Below are positions 1 to 7,287 of a stretch of DNA of 17,506 nucleotides, one piece after another; position 1 is the stretch's first letter; the number at the start of each line of letters is the position of its first letter. The DNA is from Halobacteriaceae archaeon Tc-Br11_E2g27. GTDB taxonomy: Archaea > Halobacteriota > Halobacteria > Halobacteriales > Haloarculaceae. The position numbers and the translations under genes are program-made. The stretch is from assembly GCA_001564135.1 (NCBI GenBank), contig LKNH01000020.1:1-17506 (forward strand), given 5' to 3'. The notes beneath the pieces were generated by a model, which saw nothing but the letters and a program-made list of their open reading frames with translations, searched no databases and was not told the origin of the DNA.

Positions 1-25
1 AAGAAGGTTGGGTTGAGTAGAATAG

Positions 26-1393
26 TTATTCGACGGTCTGAGTGATGGCAGAAACAAGCGAATCTGCGAGTTCGTTTGCACGCGCAGATTCGCGTGCTTC
101 GGCATAGACACGGATGACTGGCTCCGTTCCACTCGGCCTCGCAAGCACCCAGCCATCGCCATAATCGAGGCGATATCCATCCGTCGTTTCAACCGGGACA
201 TCGGCTGTTTCGGCTGTCTCTTCGATGGCCTGAATCATCTGCTGTCGTTCAGCATCGGAGCGATAGGAAAGGTCGTGACGAACCTTATCGTAGCCGTTGA
301 ACGGTTCAACAACTTCGCTTGCAGTACGTTCAGTTAACAGTTCACAAAATCGAGCCGCAGTATACGCACCGTCGCGTGCGATGCGGAATCCGGGGAAAAT
401 AATGCCACCGTTCCCTTCGCCAGCAATTGGAATCGTCTCACCGTCAGCAAGTAGCTCTCGGATGGCAGTAATAATGTAGGTACTGCCGATAGGGGTGAGT
501 TCTAGCGACGCACCAGCGTCGGTGACTGCGTCGACCAACACCTGTGATGCGTTGACAGCAGAGACAACAGTATCTTCTGGTGATAGCTCAGCGGCTGTGA
601 GTGCTGCAAGCGCGGCGTCGCCATCTATCAGGGAGCCAGTTTCGTCGACGAACATTGCGCGGTCAGCATCGCCATCATGGGCAATCCCAAGGTCTGCATC
701 GCTTGTTCGGACAGCACGGCAAAGCTCAGCGAGATTCTCGGCAACAGGCTCAGGGTCACGGCCGGGGAACCGACCATCAGGCTGGCCGTTGAGGGTCTTG
801 ACGGTACAACCCAACTTCCGGAAGAGGTCAGGACTGGTGAGACTGCCCGCACCATGTCCTGGGTCGACAACGACAGTGAGGTCAGCAGTAGCAATGTTGT
901 CCCTATCGACAGCAGTCAACACCTCATCTCGGTATCGCCGTCTCGCGTTATCGACCTGCGTGACAGAACCGCTTGAGCGCCACCCGGTAAGAGCCGGTTT
1001 TTCATCGAGTTGTGATTCGACGGTATCGATTGTATCCCGGGTGAGTTCAACGCCGTCCGGTCCACAAAGCTTGATGCCGTTATACTCGGGTGGGTTGTGT
1101 GAGGCGGTTACGATAATCCCTGGAATCCCCTCACGGCCGCAGTAGGACTGGACTGTCGGTGTTGGACAAATACCGATATCGTCGACGGCACAGCCGGTGC
1201 TCATGACTCCGCTCGAAACCGCAGTGGCAAAGAGTTCCCCGCTCAGCCGTGTATCCCTCCCAACGGCAACACGAGTGGCATCGAATCGGTCACGATAAAC
1301 CGCACCAGCGGCCTGTGCCACTGCGAGCACATCCGCTGGCGTGAGTTCCTCCAGTGCGATTCCTCGGACGCCACTTGACCCAAATACCTCCAT
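26..1393 (-). CDS. glmM: Phosphohexomutase, GlmM/phosphomannomutase family
   Basis: A 455-residue alpha-D-phosphohexomutase, the normal family length. The active-site serine loop TASHNPPEYNGIK places the phosphorylated Ser at 98. The metal loop DGDADR carries Asp240, 242 and 244. A sugar-binding loop GEGNGG lies at 325-330, and the phosphate-binding RPSGTEP motif is near the C-terminus. The family moves phosphate between C1 and C6 of hexoses through a bisphosphorylated intermediate. In haloarchaea such enzymes supply glucosamine-1-phosphate or mannose-1-phosphate for UDP-GlcNAc and GDP-mannose, and so for S-layer glycosylation. The sugar-binding loop suggests the GlmM-like branch, but several paralogues are usual and substrate cannot be fixed from sequence. 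The ATG at 1393 opens directly into the conserved FGSSGVRG start. It is divergent from the DUF357 gene. No convincing TATA box is seen 26 nt upstream. Confidence 0.9.
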   Translation of the reverse strand: MEVFGSSGVRGIALEELTPADVLAVAQAAGAVYRDRFDATRVAVGRDTRLSGELFATAVSSGVMSTGCAVDDIGICPTPTVQSYCGREGIPGIIVTASHNPPEYNGIKLCGPDGVELTRDTIDTVESQLDEKPALTGWRSSGSVTQVDNARRRYRDEVLTAVDRDNIATADLTVVVDPGHGAGSLTSPDLFRKLGCTVKTLNGQPDGRFPGRDPEPVAENLAELCRAVRTSDADLGIAHDGDADRAMFVDETGSLIDGDAALAALTAAELSPEDTVVSAVNASQVLVDAVTDAGASLELTPIGSTYIITAIRELLADGETIPIAGEGNGGIIFPGFRIARDGAYTAARFCELLTERTASEVVEPFNGYDKVRHDLSYRSDAERQQMIQAIEETAETADVPVETTDGYRLDYGDGWVLARPSGTEPVIRVYAEARESARANELADSLVSAITQTVE

Positions 1394-1485
1394 TCGGTCG
1401 TGGAGTGGAGCCCTGCTGGCATAGTGGTTGCGCTCTCTTTGCTTTCCTATCGATTCGATAATACGAGCGATTGATCAAACCAGTC

Positions 1486-1491
1486 TTTTAT
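1486..1491 (+). promoter_or_regulatory. TATA-like box for the DUF357 gene
   Basis: TTTTAT is centred about 25 nt before the ATG at 1514. That spacing puts transcription start at or next to the start codon, so the mRNA is probably leaderless. Inferred from spacing and composition only. Confidence 0.45.
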
Positions 1492-1513
1492 CGATCGCTG
1501 GTGAAAAACAGGT

Positions 1514-1795
1514 ATGACTGATATTGTCGAGAAAACCGAAAGGTACGAACAGTTACTCGCAGAAGCGCTTAGCGAGGCAGAAGTCGCCTCACCAGCTGAT
1601 TCACCGCTCGGGGAGGCTGCCGAAGATTGTGTAGAAATGGCAGCGTCGTATCTCGACGATGGCCGACACTTTCGTGAAGAAGATGACTTCGTAAACGCAC
1701 TGGCATCGTTTTCCTACGGCCATGCGTGGCTTGATGCCGGAGCCAGAATCGGTGTCTTGGACGTTCCTCGGGAGGGGCACCTTTTTACAGTGTGA
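1514..1795 (+). CDS. DUF357 family small acidic protein
   Basis: A 93-residue acidic protein resembling the archaeal DUF357 family, of unknown function. The sequence is helix-rich, with a central stretch reading YLDDGRHFREEDDFVNALA followed by SFSYGHAWLDAGARIGVL. The last part resembles the family's usual helical hairpin, in which small proteins with sugar- or nucleotide-related neighbours are common. No signal peptide, membrane segment or cysteine pair is present apart from one isolated Cys. The ATG at 1514 is supported by a TATA-like box at leaderless distance. It is divergent from the mutase gene and followed by a 251-bp spacer, so it is probably monocistronic. The family call rests on recognition of overall pattern, not on a search. 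Confidence 0.7.
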   Translation: MTDIVEKTERYEQLLAEALSEAEVASPADSPLGEAAEDCVEMAASYLDDGRHFREEDDFVNALASFSYGHAWLDAGARIGVLDVPREGHLFTV

Positions 1796-2046
1796 ATGGA
1801 TTCCACACAGATATTCCGTATAGCTTATATACTTCAAATATAGTCAGTATTCTGTTGTTAACGCGAGTTAATCTCCTGAAGCAGACGAAAACAGCCTCCA
1901 TTTGGTGATTATCCGATGAAGTGGTGTGTGATACGGTACCAAAAACACCGAAAAGCATTTATATCTTTGTGACTAACTATTAGGTAACTCCTCATCACCT
2001 GAGGGTAATGTACGTTACTTCTTAGGCAACCATTGAGGTGATAGCT
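1796..2046. promoter_or_regulatory. Intergenic region with TFB promoter and foldable leader
   Basis: A 251-bp AT-rich spacer. TTTATA at 1958-1963 is the best TATA candidate for the TFB gene and predicts a start near 1985-1990, giving a leader of roughly 60 nt, unusual in a group with many leaderless mRNAs. The leader holds the hairpin CCTCA-TCACC-TGAGG (1990-2004), a smaller one at 2006-2019, and the imperfect direct repeats TTAGGTAAC (1980-1988) and TTAGGCAAC (2022-2030). A second AT-rich stretch near 1823-1840 could be part of the DUF357 transcript end or a further promoter. No ORF is convincing here. Confidence 0.45.
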
Positions 2047-2997
2047 ATGACAGAAACACGAACACAGCGACGGATGACCACGACAACGGAACAGCAATCA
2101 GAAACGGAACAGACCGACGTCTGTCCGGAGTGCAGCGGACGGCTTATCAATGATACCGAGCACGGCGAGACGGTATGCCAGGAATGTGGCCTGGTTGTCG
2201 AGGAAGATGAAATCGACCTTGGTCCCGAATGGCGGTCGTTTGACGACGAGGAAAACAAATCACGCGTTGGTGCGCCCACGACAAACATGATGCACGATAA
2301 GGGCCTCTCGACAAACATCGGCTGGCAAAACAAGGATGCCTACGGGAATGCACTCTCCAGCCGTCAGCGCGAAAAGATGCAGCGCCTGCGCACCTGGAAT
2401 GAGCGGTTCCGCACCCGTGATTCGAAAGAGCGCAACCTCAAACAGGCTCTCGGTGAAATCGACCGGATGGCAAGCGCACTCGGTCTCCCGGAAACCGTCC
2501 GAGAAACCGCCAGTGTCATCTACCGACGCGCACTGGAAGATGACTTGCTCCCCGGCCGCTCCATCGAGGGTGTCGCGACAGCCTCGCTCTATGCATCTGC
2601 TCGACAGGTCGGCAACCCACGCTCGCTCGATGAAGTTGAGCGTGTCTCACGTGTCGACCGCATGGAACTCACCCGAACCTACCGATATCTGATTCGAGAA
2701 CTCGAACTGGAGATTCGGCCAGCAGACCCGGAGAGCTACGTCCCACGGTTCGTCTCGGAACTCGGACTTGGCGATGAGGTCGAACGTGAAGCACGACGCC
2801 TCATCCAGGATGCACGCGAACAGGGAATCCTGAGCGGGAAATCACCCGTTGGCCTTGCCGCAGCAGCAATTTACGCTGCATCACTGCTGACCAACAAAAA
2901 GGTAACTCAGAGCGCTGTCGGCGACGTCGCTGACATCTCCGAAGTGACCATCCGCAACCGCTATCACGAACTCCTCGATGCACAGGCAGAAGCCTGA
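2047..2997 (+). CDS. tfb: Transcription initiation factor TFB
   Basis: The archaeal homologue of TFIIB: it binds the TBP-TATA complex and the BRE and recruits RNA polymerase. The 316-residue product has an N-terminal zinc ribbon (Cys26, 29, 44, 47), a B-reader/linker block (GPEWRSFDDEENKSRVGAPTT region, about 57-80), then two cyclin repeats (about 110-200 and 205-305), the second ending in a helix-turn-helix-like VADISEVTIRNRYHEL. The length is usual for TFB. I place the start at ATG 2047, because GAGGTG at 2035-2040 is a good Shine-Dalgarno sequence six bases before it. A GTG at 2038 is in frame but lies inside that site. Haloarchaea carry many TFB paralogues, so the number cannot be assigned. 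The TATA box at 1958-1963 implies a leadered mRNA. Confidence 0.97.
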   Translation: MTETRTQRRMTTTTEQQSETEQTDVCPECSGRLINDTEHGETVCQECGLVVEEDEIDLGPEWRSFDDEENKSRVGAPTTNMMHDKGLSTNIGWQNKDAYGNALSSRQREKMQRLRTWNERFRTRDSKERNLKQALGEIDRMASALGLPETVRETASVIYRRALEDDLLPGRSIEGVATASLYASARQVGNPRSLDEVERVSRVDRMELTRTYRYLIRELELEIRPADPESYVPRFVSELGLGDEVEREARRLIQDAREQGILSGKSPVGLAAAAIYAASLLTNKKVTQSAVGDVADISEVTIRNRYHELLDAQAEA

Positions 2998-3087
2998 AAT
3001 CGAACGGAGCCCTGTCGCTGTGTTCTGTCTTATCTTCATTAATTTTCACAAACGTTTTTGACCTAGCAGTGTGTGTTACTTACACGC

Positions 3088-3267
3088 ATGGACCAGACAC
3101 AGGTGCGGTTGCTTTGTCCTGAGTGTGGTAAAGCGTGGCAATCAAAACCCCGTGAGCTTCCGGAATCCCAGCGAGTGTTTCACTGTCCGAACTGTTACAA
3201 TTCGCGCCATCTTTCCGAGTTTCTCCGGACAGAGCATGACCTACAGACGTTACAGCAACTTCAGTAA
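3088..3267 (+). CDS. Small two-CxxC zinc-binding protein
   Basis: A 59-residue protein with two cysteine pairs, CPEC (Cys10, Cys13) and CPNC (Cys33, Cys36), 19 residues apart. This is a classic zinc-ribbon spacing. The C-terminal third (HLSEFLRTEHDLQTLQQLQ) is likely one helix. Such proteins are widespread in haloarchaea and mostly uncharacterised. A role in nucleic-acid or protein binding is possible but not shown. The ATG at 3088 is preferred over the in-frame TTG at 3073 because it begins just before the first conserved block. It follows TFB by 90 bp, with an AT-rich stretch between, and converges on aIF2-beta with only 19 bp between the stops. Confidence 0.75.
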   Translation: MDQTQVRLLCPECGKAWQSKPRELPESQRVFHCPNCYNSRHLSEFLRTEHDLQTLQQLQ

Positions 3268-3286
3268 GCGTGTCGTTCGACTGTCG

Positions 3287-3691
3287 CTATGAAGAGGTTG
3301 GAGAGCGAGCGCCGCATGCAGTGCATTTGAGCAGTTCGGCACCTTGCTCTCTCACGATTTCGGTATCTGGGAGACCACATTCCCCACAGAGGACATACTG
3401 TTCTGCGTACGCTTCGATAGCCTCACGAACGCGTCGTTCGTTAAACTCACCGGTGAGTCGAACGCGTCCGCTTTCATCGATGTGTGCGCTCGTTCCAACT
3501 TCATCCTGTAGAAACTTCATGACATGGTCCGGTTCGCGGCTGAAATCGTCACACACAGTCTGGAAATTTTCAAAGACGGTGACGTGTCCTTCCTGACGAA
3601 CGTTGGGGTCTGGAATACTGAATCGACCTGAGCTCGTCTCGATATCCGGGGTTTGCTCGATTCCTCGGTCGAGCATCTCATCGTAGTCCAT
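3287..3691 (-). CDS. aif2b: Translation initiation factor aIF2, beta subunit
   Basis: A 134-residue archaeal IF2-beta. The aIF2 heterotrimer delivers initiator Met-tRNA to the small ribosomal subunit. The core fold covers about 30-95 (RQEGHVTVFENFQTVCDD, then DHVMKFLQDEVGTS and the RVRLTGEF strand). The C-terminal zinc domain has Cys102, 105, 123 and 126 (LCGECG and KCTACG). Length fits the archaeal family. A longer open frame runs upstream to 3877, but those residues overlap the preceding acyltransferase gene and are not family-like, so ATG 3691 is chosen. A TTTAGG element about 26 nt before that ATG fits a leaderless promoter of its own, although the gene also follows the acyltransferase by only 46 bp and may be co-transcribed. 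Confidence 0.95.
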   Translation of the reverse strand: MDYDEMLDRGIEQTPDIETSSGRFSIPDPNVRQEGHVTVFENFQTVCDDFSREPDHVMKFLQDEVGTSAHIDESGRVRLTGEFNERRVREAIEAYAEQYVLCGECGLPDTEIVREQGAELLKCTACGARSPTSS

Positions 3692-3737
3692 ACGGGAAAC
3701 CGAGTTCTCCAGCCTAAAGTGCTTCGCGTTTTCGAAT

Positions 3738-4292
3738 TCACTCGCTGTCCGTAACTTCCGCAGGGACGCCAATAACAGTCTCTCCCGGTGGCACATCCTC
3801 CGTGACAAGGGAGTTTGCCCCGACCTGAGCACCCGCTCCAATTGTAACGCCAGGTAACACGGTCGCGCCTGCACCAATCATTGCACCTTCACCGATAACG
3901 ACCTTGCCTGTTCGATATTCGTCCTGTAGAAACTCATGGCAGAGAATCGTCGCATCGTAGCCAATGATGACGTTATCCTCGACGGTGATAAGCTCCGGCC
4001 AGAACACATCTGGTGTCGATTCAAGCCCCCAGGCGACGCCCTCACCAACTGTCATTCCGAGTTTTCGGTACAGGACTCGCTTGAGCGTGAGACTTGGTGA
4101 GATACGACAAAACAGAATAACGATGTAATTCAACGCGACACGAATCGGATGCCGGGTAGCATACCACCGGTGCAACGAGTTGTGGATGCCCTGCCGGGGA
4201 TGAGCGATAGTTCGGTCAAGCCGACTGGTTACACGGTCGGGCGAGGAGTCTGTCTCATCACCATCCTCGTCCGGATTCGTGCTGGTATCCAT
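3738..4292 (-). CDS. Hexapeptide-repeat (left-handed beta-helix) O-acyltransferase
   Basis: A 184-residue acyltransferase of the maltose/nodulation O-acetyltransferase type, which transfers an acyl group (often acetyl from acetyl-CoA) to a sugar or other hydroxyl. The left-handed beta-helix repeats run from about 101 to 178: ITVEDNVIIG, then VVIGEGAMIGAGATVLPGVTIGAGAQVGANSLV. His119 in LCHEF is the likely catalytic base. The end, IGVPAEV, matches the usual VxGxPAK-like close. The N-terminus has an acidic, probably disordered stretch (1-25) and one moderately hydrophobic segment (about 50-65) that may contact the membrane. It begins 13 bp after purD ends, so it is very likely in the same operon. 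The acceptor is unknown, and nothing in the sequence explains its place between purD and aIF2-beta. Confidence 0.85.
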   Translation of the reverse strand: MDTSTNPDEDGDETDSSPDRVTSRLDRTIAHPRQGIHNSLHRWYATRHPIRVALNYIVILFCRISPSLTLKRVLYRKLGMTVGEGVAWGLESTPDVFWPELITVEDNVIIGYDATILCHEFLQDEYRTGKVVIGEGAMIGAGATVLPGVTIGAGAQVGANSLVTEDVPPGETVIGVPAEVTDSE

Positions 4293-4305
4293 ACTGGAGC
4301 AGTGC

Positions 4306-5598
4306 TCACTCGCCGCGAAGCTCGTTCATGTGGTCGATACGGCGCTGGACGAGCTCCGGCTTTCCGATATCCGACCGCATTCGAAGACCCTCGCCAGCCG
4401 CCGAGTCAAGTGCCGCCTGTGCAATCTCTTCGGCCTCGGAAATCGTCTCTCCAAGCCCGACCACAGCAAACGAGCGAGAGGTAGTCGTATAGATTCCATC
4501 ATCACGTTCGTCAACGCTCGCATAGAACAGTTGTGCCTCACCCGCACTTTCCTCGTCGATGCCAACACGTGCGCCGGATTCAGGGTCAGTTGGGTAGCCA
4601 GCAGGGACCGCATATTTACAGACGGTGGCCTGCTGAGCAAACGTGAGTTTCGGGAGGGACTGCTCTTCCCGTGCAGCCACGAGAACATCGAGAAACTCTG
4701 TCTGTAAGATGGGAAGCGTGTTCATCGCCTCCGGGTCGCCAAAGCGGGCGTTATACTCGATGACTTTGAGCCCATCTGCCGTGAGCATGAACTGTCCGTA
4801 GAGCACCCCTTTGTACCCATCTAGGGCATCGACGGTCGCTTGGAGAATATCGACGGCTTCGAGATACTCCGCTTCGGTCATAAACGGTAACGAAAGTCCA
4901 GCATCGCTGTAAGAGCCCATGCCACCCGTGTTGGGCCCTTCATCGCCCTCATAGGCGCGTTTGTGGTCCTGGATAGCTGGCGTAACCCGAAGTTGCCCGT
5001 TTGCAACAAACGCCTGTACAGTGAACTCCTCGCCCACAAGTCGTTCTTCGAGGACAATCCGGTCGTAATCGGAATCTCGAATGTATTCCTTTGCCTCCGC
5101 TGCACTGACCTGGTCACCCATGACTTTCACGCCTTTTCCCCCGGTCAACCCTGCAGGTTTGATAGCAAGGTCGCCGTCGTATTCGTCGATGTAGTCACAG
5201 GCGCTTTCGGCATCCTCAAACGTCTCGAAATCGGGGCAGCCAGGGATGTCGTTGGCCTTCATAAAGCGCCGCTGAAACGCTTTGTCCGTCTCGATTCGTG
5301 CCTCGGTTTCCTGCGGGCCGAACGCATAGATACCAGCATCATCGAGCGCATCGGCAACGCCAGCGGCCAACGGCGCCTCCGGCCCGATTACCGCAAGCGT
5401 TGCATCGACATCCTGTGCGTAGCTCCGAACCGCAGTTGGATTCGTCGTATCAAGCGTTTTAAACTCTGCTGCGAGACGGGAAATTCCAGGATTTTTGTTT
5501 CCAGCACAGGCATAGAGTGTCACGTCGGAATCGGAAAGCGAACGAGCGATGGCATGCTCACGGCCACCGCCACCAACCAGCAGCACTGTCTCTTCCAT
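4306..5598 (-). CDS. purD: Phosphoribosylamine--glycine ligase (GAR synthetase)
   Basis: Catalyses the second step of de novo purine synthesis: 5-phosphoribosylamine + glycine + ATP gives glycinamide ribonucleotide + ADP + phosphate. The 430-residue protein has the N-terminal LLVGGGGREHA motif (6-16), GNKNPGI (33-39), and the ATP-grasp lysine loop IKPAGLTGGKG (146-156). It also has the signature block DHKRAYEGDEGPNTGGMG (211-228) and the metal-binding EYNARFGDPE (281-290). All are intact and the length is normal. The ATG at 5598 leads straight into the first strand. A TTTACA element 27 nt upstream (5623-5628) suggests its own leaderless promoter, 49 bp downstream of the ABC permease. The acyltransferase follows after 13 bp. 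Confidence 0.97.
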   Translation of the reverse strand: MEETVLLVGGGGREHAIARSLSDSDVTLYACAGNKNPGISRLAAEFKTLDTTNPTAVRSYAQDVDATLAVIGPEAPLAAGVADALDDAGIYAFGPQETEARIETDKAFQRRFMKANDIPGCPDFETFEDAESACDYIDEYDGDLAIKPAGLTGGKGVKVMGDQVSAAEAKEYIRDSDYDRIVLEERLVGEEFTVQAFVANGQLRVTPAIQDHKRAYEGDEGPNTGGMGSYSDAGLSLPFMTEAEYLEAVDILQATVDALDGYKGVLYGQFMLTADGLKVIEYNARFGDPEAMNTLPILQTEFLDVLVAAREEQSLPKLTFAQQATVCKYAVPAGYPTDPESGARVGIDEESAGEAQLFYASVDERDDGIYTTTSRSFAVVGLGETISEAEEIAQAALDSAAGEGLRMRSDIGKPELVQRRIDHMNELRGE

Positions 5599-5622
5599 AC
5601 GTGTAGGCCCGGCCGAATCATG

Positions 5623-5628
5623 TGTAAA
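5623..5628 (-). promoter_or_regulatory. TATA-like box for purD
   Basis: Minus-strand TTTACA is centred about 27 nt before the purD ATG and would give a leaderless message. The match is weak, so read-through from the ABC operon is an alternative. Confidence 0.3.
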
Positions 5629-5647
5629 GCTTCCGCTTGGGGTCGGT

Positions 5648-6457
5648 CTAAAGGTCGGTTCGGCGGAACTGTGCGTATCCCAGTCCCAGTGTCAGCCCAA
5701 TCCAGACCATGAGGACCACAAATGCCACCTCCGGCCCGACGTACCAAGGAGCCTCAGCACTCGAAAGCGTCGGTGTGAGGCCAGGTTCCAAGTCGAACAG
5801 CGCATCCACGATACGGTTGTACGATTCGACCGGAGACGCAAGTTGGACAAGCAATGCCCAGTCTGGCAATTGCAGATTTGGAGGGTTGAACCGCCAGAGA
5901 ACAGTTATCAGGGCATCCCAGAACATAACCAGTATAATATACGCACCGAATGCGCCCGCAGTCACCTGTCTGCCGGACCGCAAGACCATCGAAAGCCCAA
6001 TAGCGATAGCCAAAAACGCAACGCCGTACACGACGTTCAATCCGACAAAGAGGAGATACGAACCGACAGGTGGGTTGTCATACAATGTGACGACAACTGC
6101 AAACATCGCACCTAGGGCAAGCAAGATTGGAACGGCAAGGACAAGCGCCCTCCCAACAAACTTGCCGAGTACAATATCACGTCGTGTGTGTGGAAACGAA
6201 AGCAACAGTGCGATTGTCCCGGAACGTCGTTCCTCAATGACTGCTTTGTACCCAATCACGATAGCGACAATCGGAACAATAATGCCGAATCCTTCGGCTG
6301 TCAACATAACAAATGGTTCGACAGCAGAGCCTTCGTCAACCCAGCCGACATATGCAAACACTGCAACGAGGAGTCCAAACAGAGCGAGCAACGCCCAGAG
6401 TCCACGCGACCGTATCGAGTCCCTGATATCCTTCCGGGCGACGGTTTGCCAACTCAT
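5648..6457 (-). CDS. ABC-2 type transporter permease (paralogue B)
   Basis: A 269-residue integral membrane subunit with about six hydrophobic segments, near residues 20-40, 55-72, 103-125, 132-158, 168-190 and 240-262. It belongs to the ABC-2/NosY-type permeases that pair with a DRA-type ATPase. It begins MSWQTVARKD and ends with an YxxFRxxDL motif, as the gene immediately upstream does, and shares the internal RSGTIALLLSFPHTRRDIVLGK-like stretch. The two are therefore ancient tandem duplicates. The ATG at 6457 overlaps the upstream stop (ATGA), with GGAGGTG just before it as a Shine-Dalgarno site. A longer frame to 6553 lies inside the upstream gene and is rejected. The substrate is unknown. 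Confidence 0.88.
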   Translation of the reverse strand: MSWQTVARKDIRDSIRSRGLWALLALFGLLVAVFAYVGWVDEGSAVEPFVMLTAEGFGIIVPIVAIVIGYKAVIEERRSGTIALLLSFPHTRRDIVLGKFVGRALVLAVPILLALGAMFAVVVTLYDNPPVGSYLLFVGLNVVYGVAFLAIAIGLSMVLRSGRQVTAGAFGAYIILVMFWDALITVLWRFNPPNLQLPDWALLVQLASPVESYNRIVDALFDLEPGLTPTLSSAEAPWYVGPEVAFVVLMVWIGLTLGLGYAQFRRTDL

Positions 6458-7284
6458 AGGTCCACCTCCCTGAACCGCCGATAGCCAACAGAGAGCGGAA
6501 GGACTACCCAGAGCAAAAACAATACGAGCCCAGCCCATTCGTTCAGAAACCACGGAGCGTCGCCACCAAAGTACGTGCTCATCGATGTCCCTTCGAAAAA
6601 GCCAGCAACGATGCGGTCATACAGCGGTATCGGCTGGGCCTGATGCACAAACACGACTCCTGCAGGGAGGTCACCGTGGGCAAGACCCAGCCGTTCCAGT
6701 GCGAACAGCAGACCAGTTTCGATTTCATCCCAGATAACCACAAACACGAAAAAGACAGCAAACGCTGACAGGGTTGCAAGCTGTTTCGAACGGGTAAGCG
6801 TCGAGAGCGTCAACCCGATTCCAAAGAAGATGACCCCAAACAAGAGCGTCAATACAATGTAGAGAAGATAGGCAAAAATGGATGTGACAGTCACCGACCC
6901 ATACGGATAGAAGACAAGGACTGCCGCACCAACAAGGCCGATGACGACAGCACCCAGAAGCGCAATGCCACGCCCACAGAGTTTCCCGACAACGACGTCA
7001 CGTCGAGAATGTGGCATGCCAAGAACAAGAGCAAGTTGGCCGGCACTCCGCTCACTGACGATAGCGTTGTATCCAAGTAACAATCCAATCAGCGGTAACA
7101 GAATCGACACTGCTGTCACCATGTAGCCGGCAAAACCACCGAGCGTGATATCGCCGGTTGTGTTGAGTGGGAAAACATAGGCGCCGATAAGACAGGCGAA
7201 AATAAACAGGTAGACGAGATACCTGACCAGCCTCGATTGGCGGATTTCCGCGTACTCTTTCCGAGCGATTGCTTGCCAACTCAT
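6454..7284 (-). CDS. ABC-2 type transporter permease (paralogue A)
   Basis: A 276-residue membrane permease with roughly six hydrophobic stretches (about 20-40, 50-73, 103-125, 130-160, 168-188, 248-268). It starts MSWQAIARKEY and carries ERSAGQLALVLGMPHSRRDVVVGK near 80-105, closely matching the equivalent stretch in the next gene (ERRSGTIALLLSFPHTRRD). It ends YRRFREVDL. With its paralogue it probably forms the heterodimeric membrane part of one exporter driven by the upstream ATPase. Start: three bases after the ATPase stop, with GGGAG nearby as ribosome-binding site. Its own stop overlaps the next start, so the three genes are translationally coupled. Substrate cannot be inferred. Confidence 0.88.
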   Translation of the reverse strand: MSWQAIARKEYAEIRQSRLVRYLVYLFIFACLIGAYVFPLNTTGDITLGGFAGYMVTAVSILLPLIGLLLGYNAIVSERSAGQLALVLGMPHSRRDVVVGKLCGRGIALLGAVVIGLVGAAVLVFYPYGSVTVTSIFAYLLYIVLTLLFGVIFFGIGLTLSTLTRSKQLATLSAFAVFFVFVVIWDEIETGLLFALERLGLAHGDLPAGVVFVHQAQPIPLYDRIVAGFFEGTSMSTYFGGDAPWFLNEWAGLVLFLLWVVLPLSVGYRRFREVDL

Positions 7285-7287
7285 CTG

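Noticed and set aside
495..1145. 216-codon plus-strand frame opposite the mutase gene
   Set aside because: A Ser/Arg-rich shadow of the conserved mutase on the other strand, with no motifs.
3692..3877. 62-residue N-terminal extension of aIF2-beta
   Set aside because: It overlaps the acyltransferase gene, has basic and Cys-containing non-family sequence, and a normal-length protein starts at 3691 with a TATA-like box at leaderless distance.
4963..5712. 249-codon plus-strand frame opposite purD
   Set aside because: Antisense to intact purD; Cys- and Arg-rich, no motif, and crosses the purD promoter region.
6458..6553. 32-residue upstream extension of the second ABC permease
   Set aside because: It lies within the first permease gene. 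The paralogue's MSWQ start matches ATG 6457, which has a good Shine-Dalgarno site.
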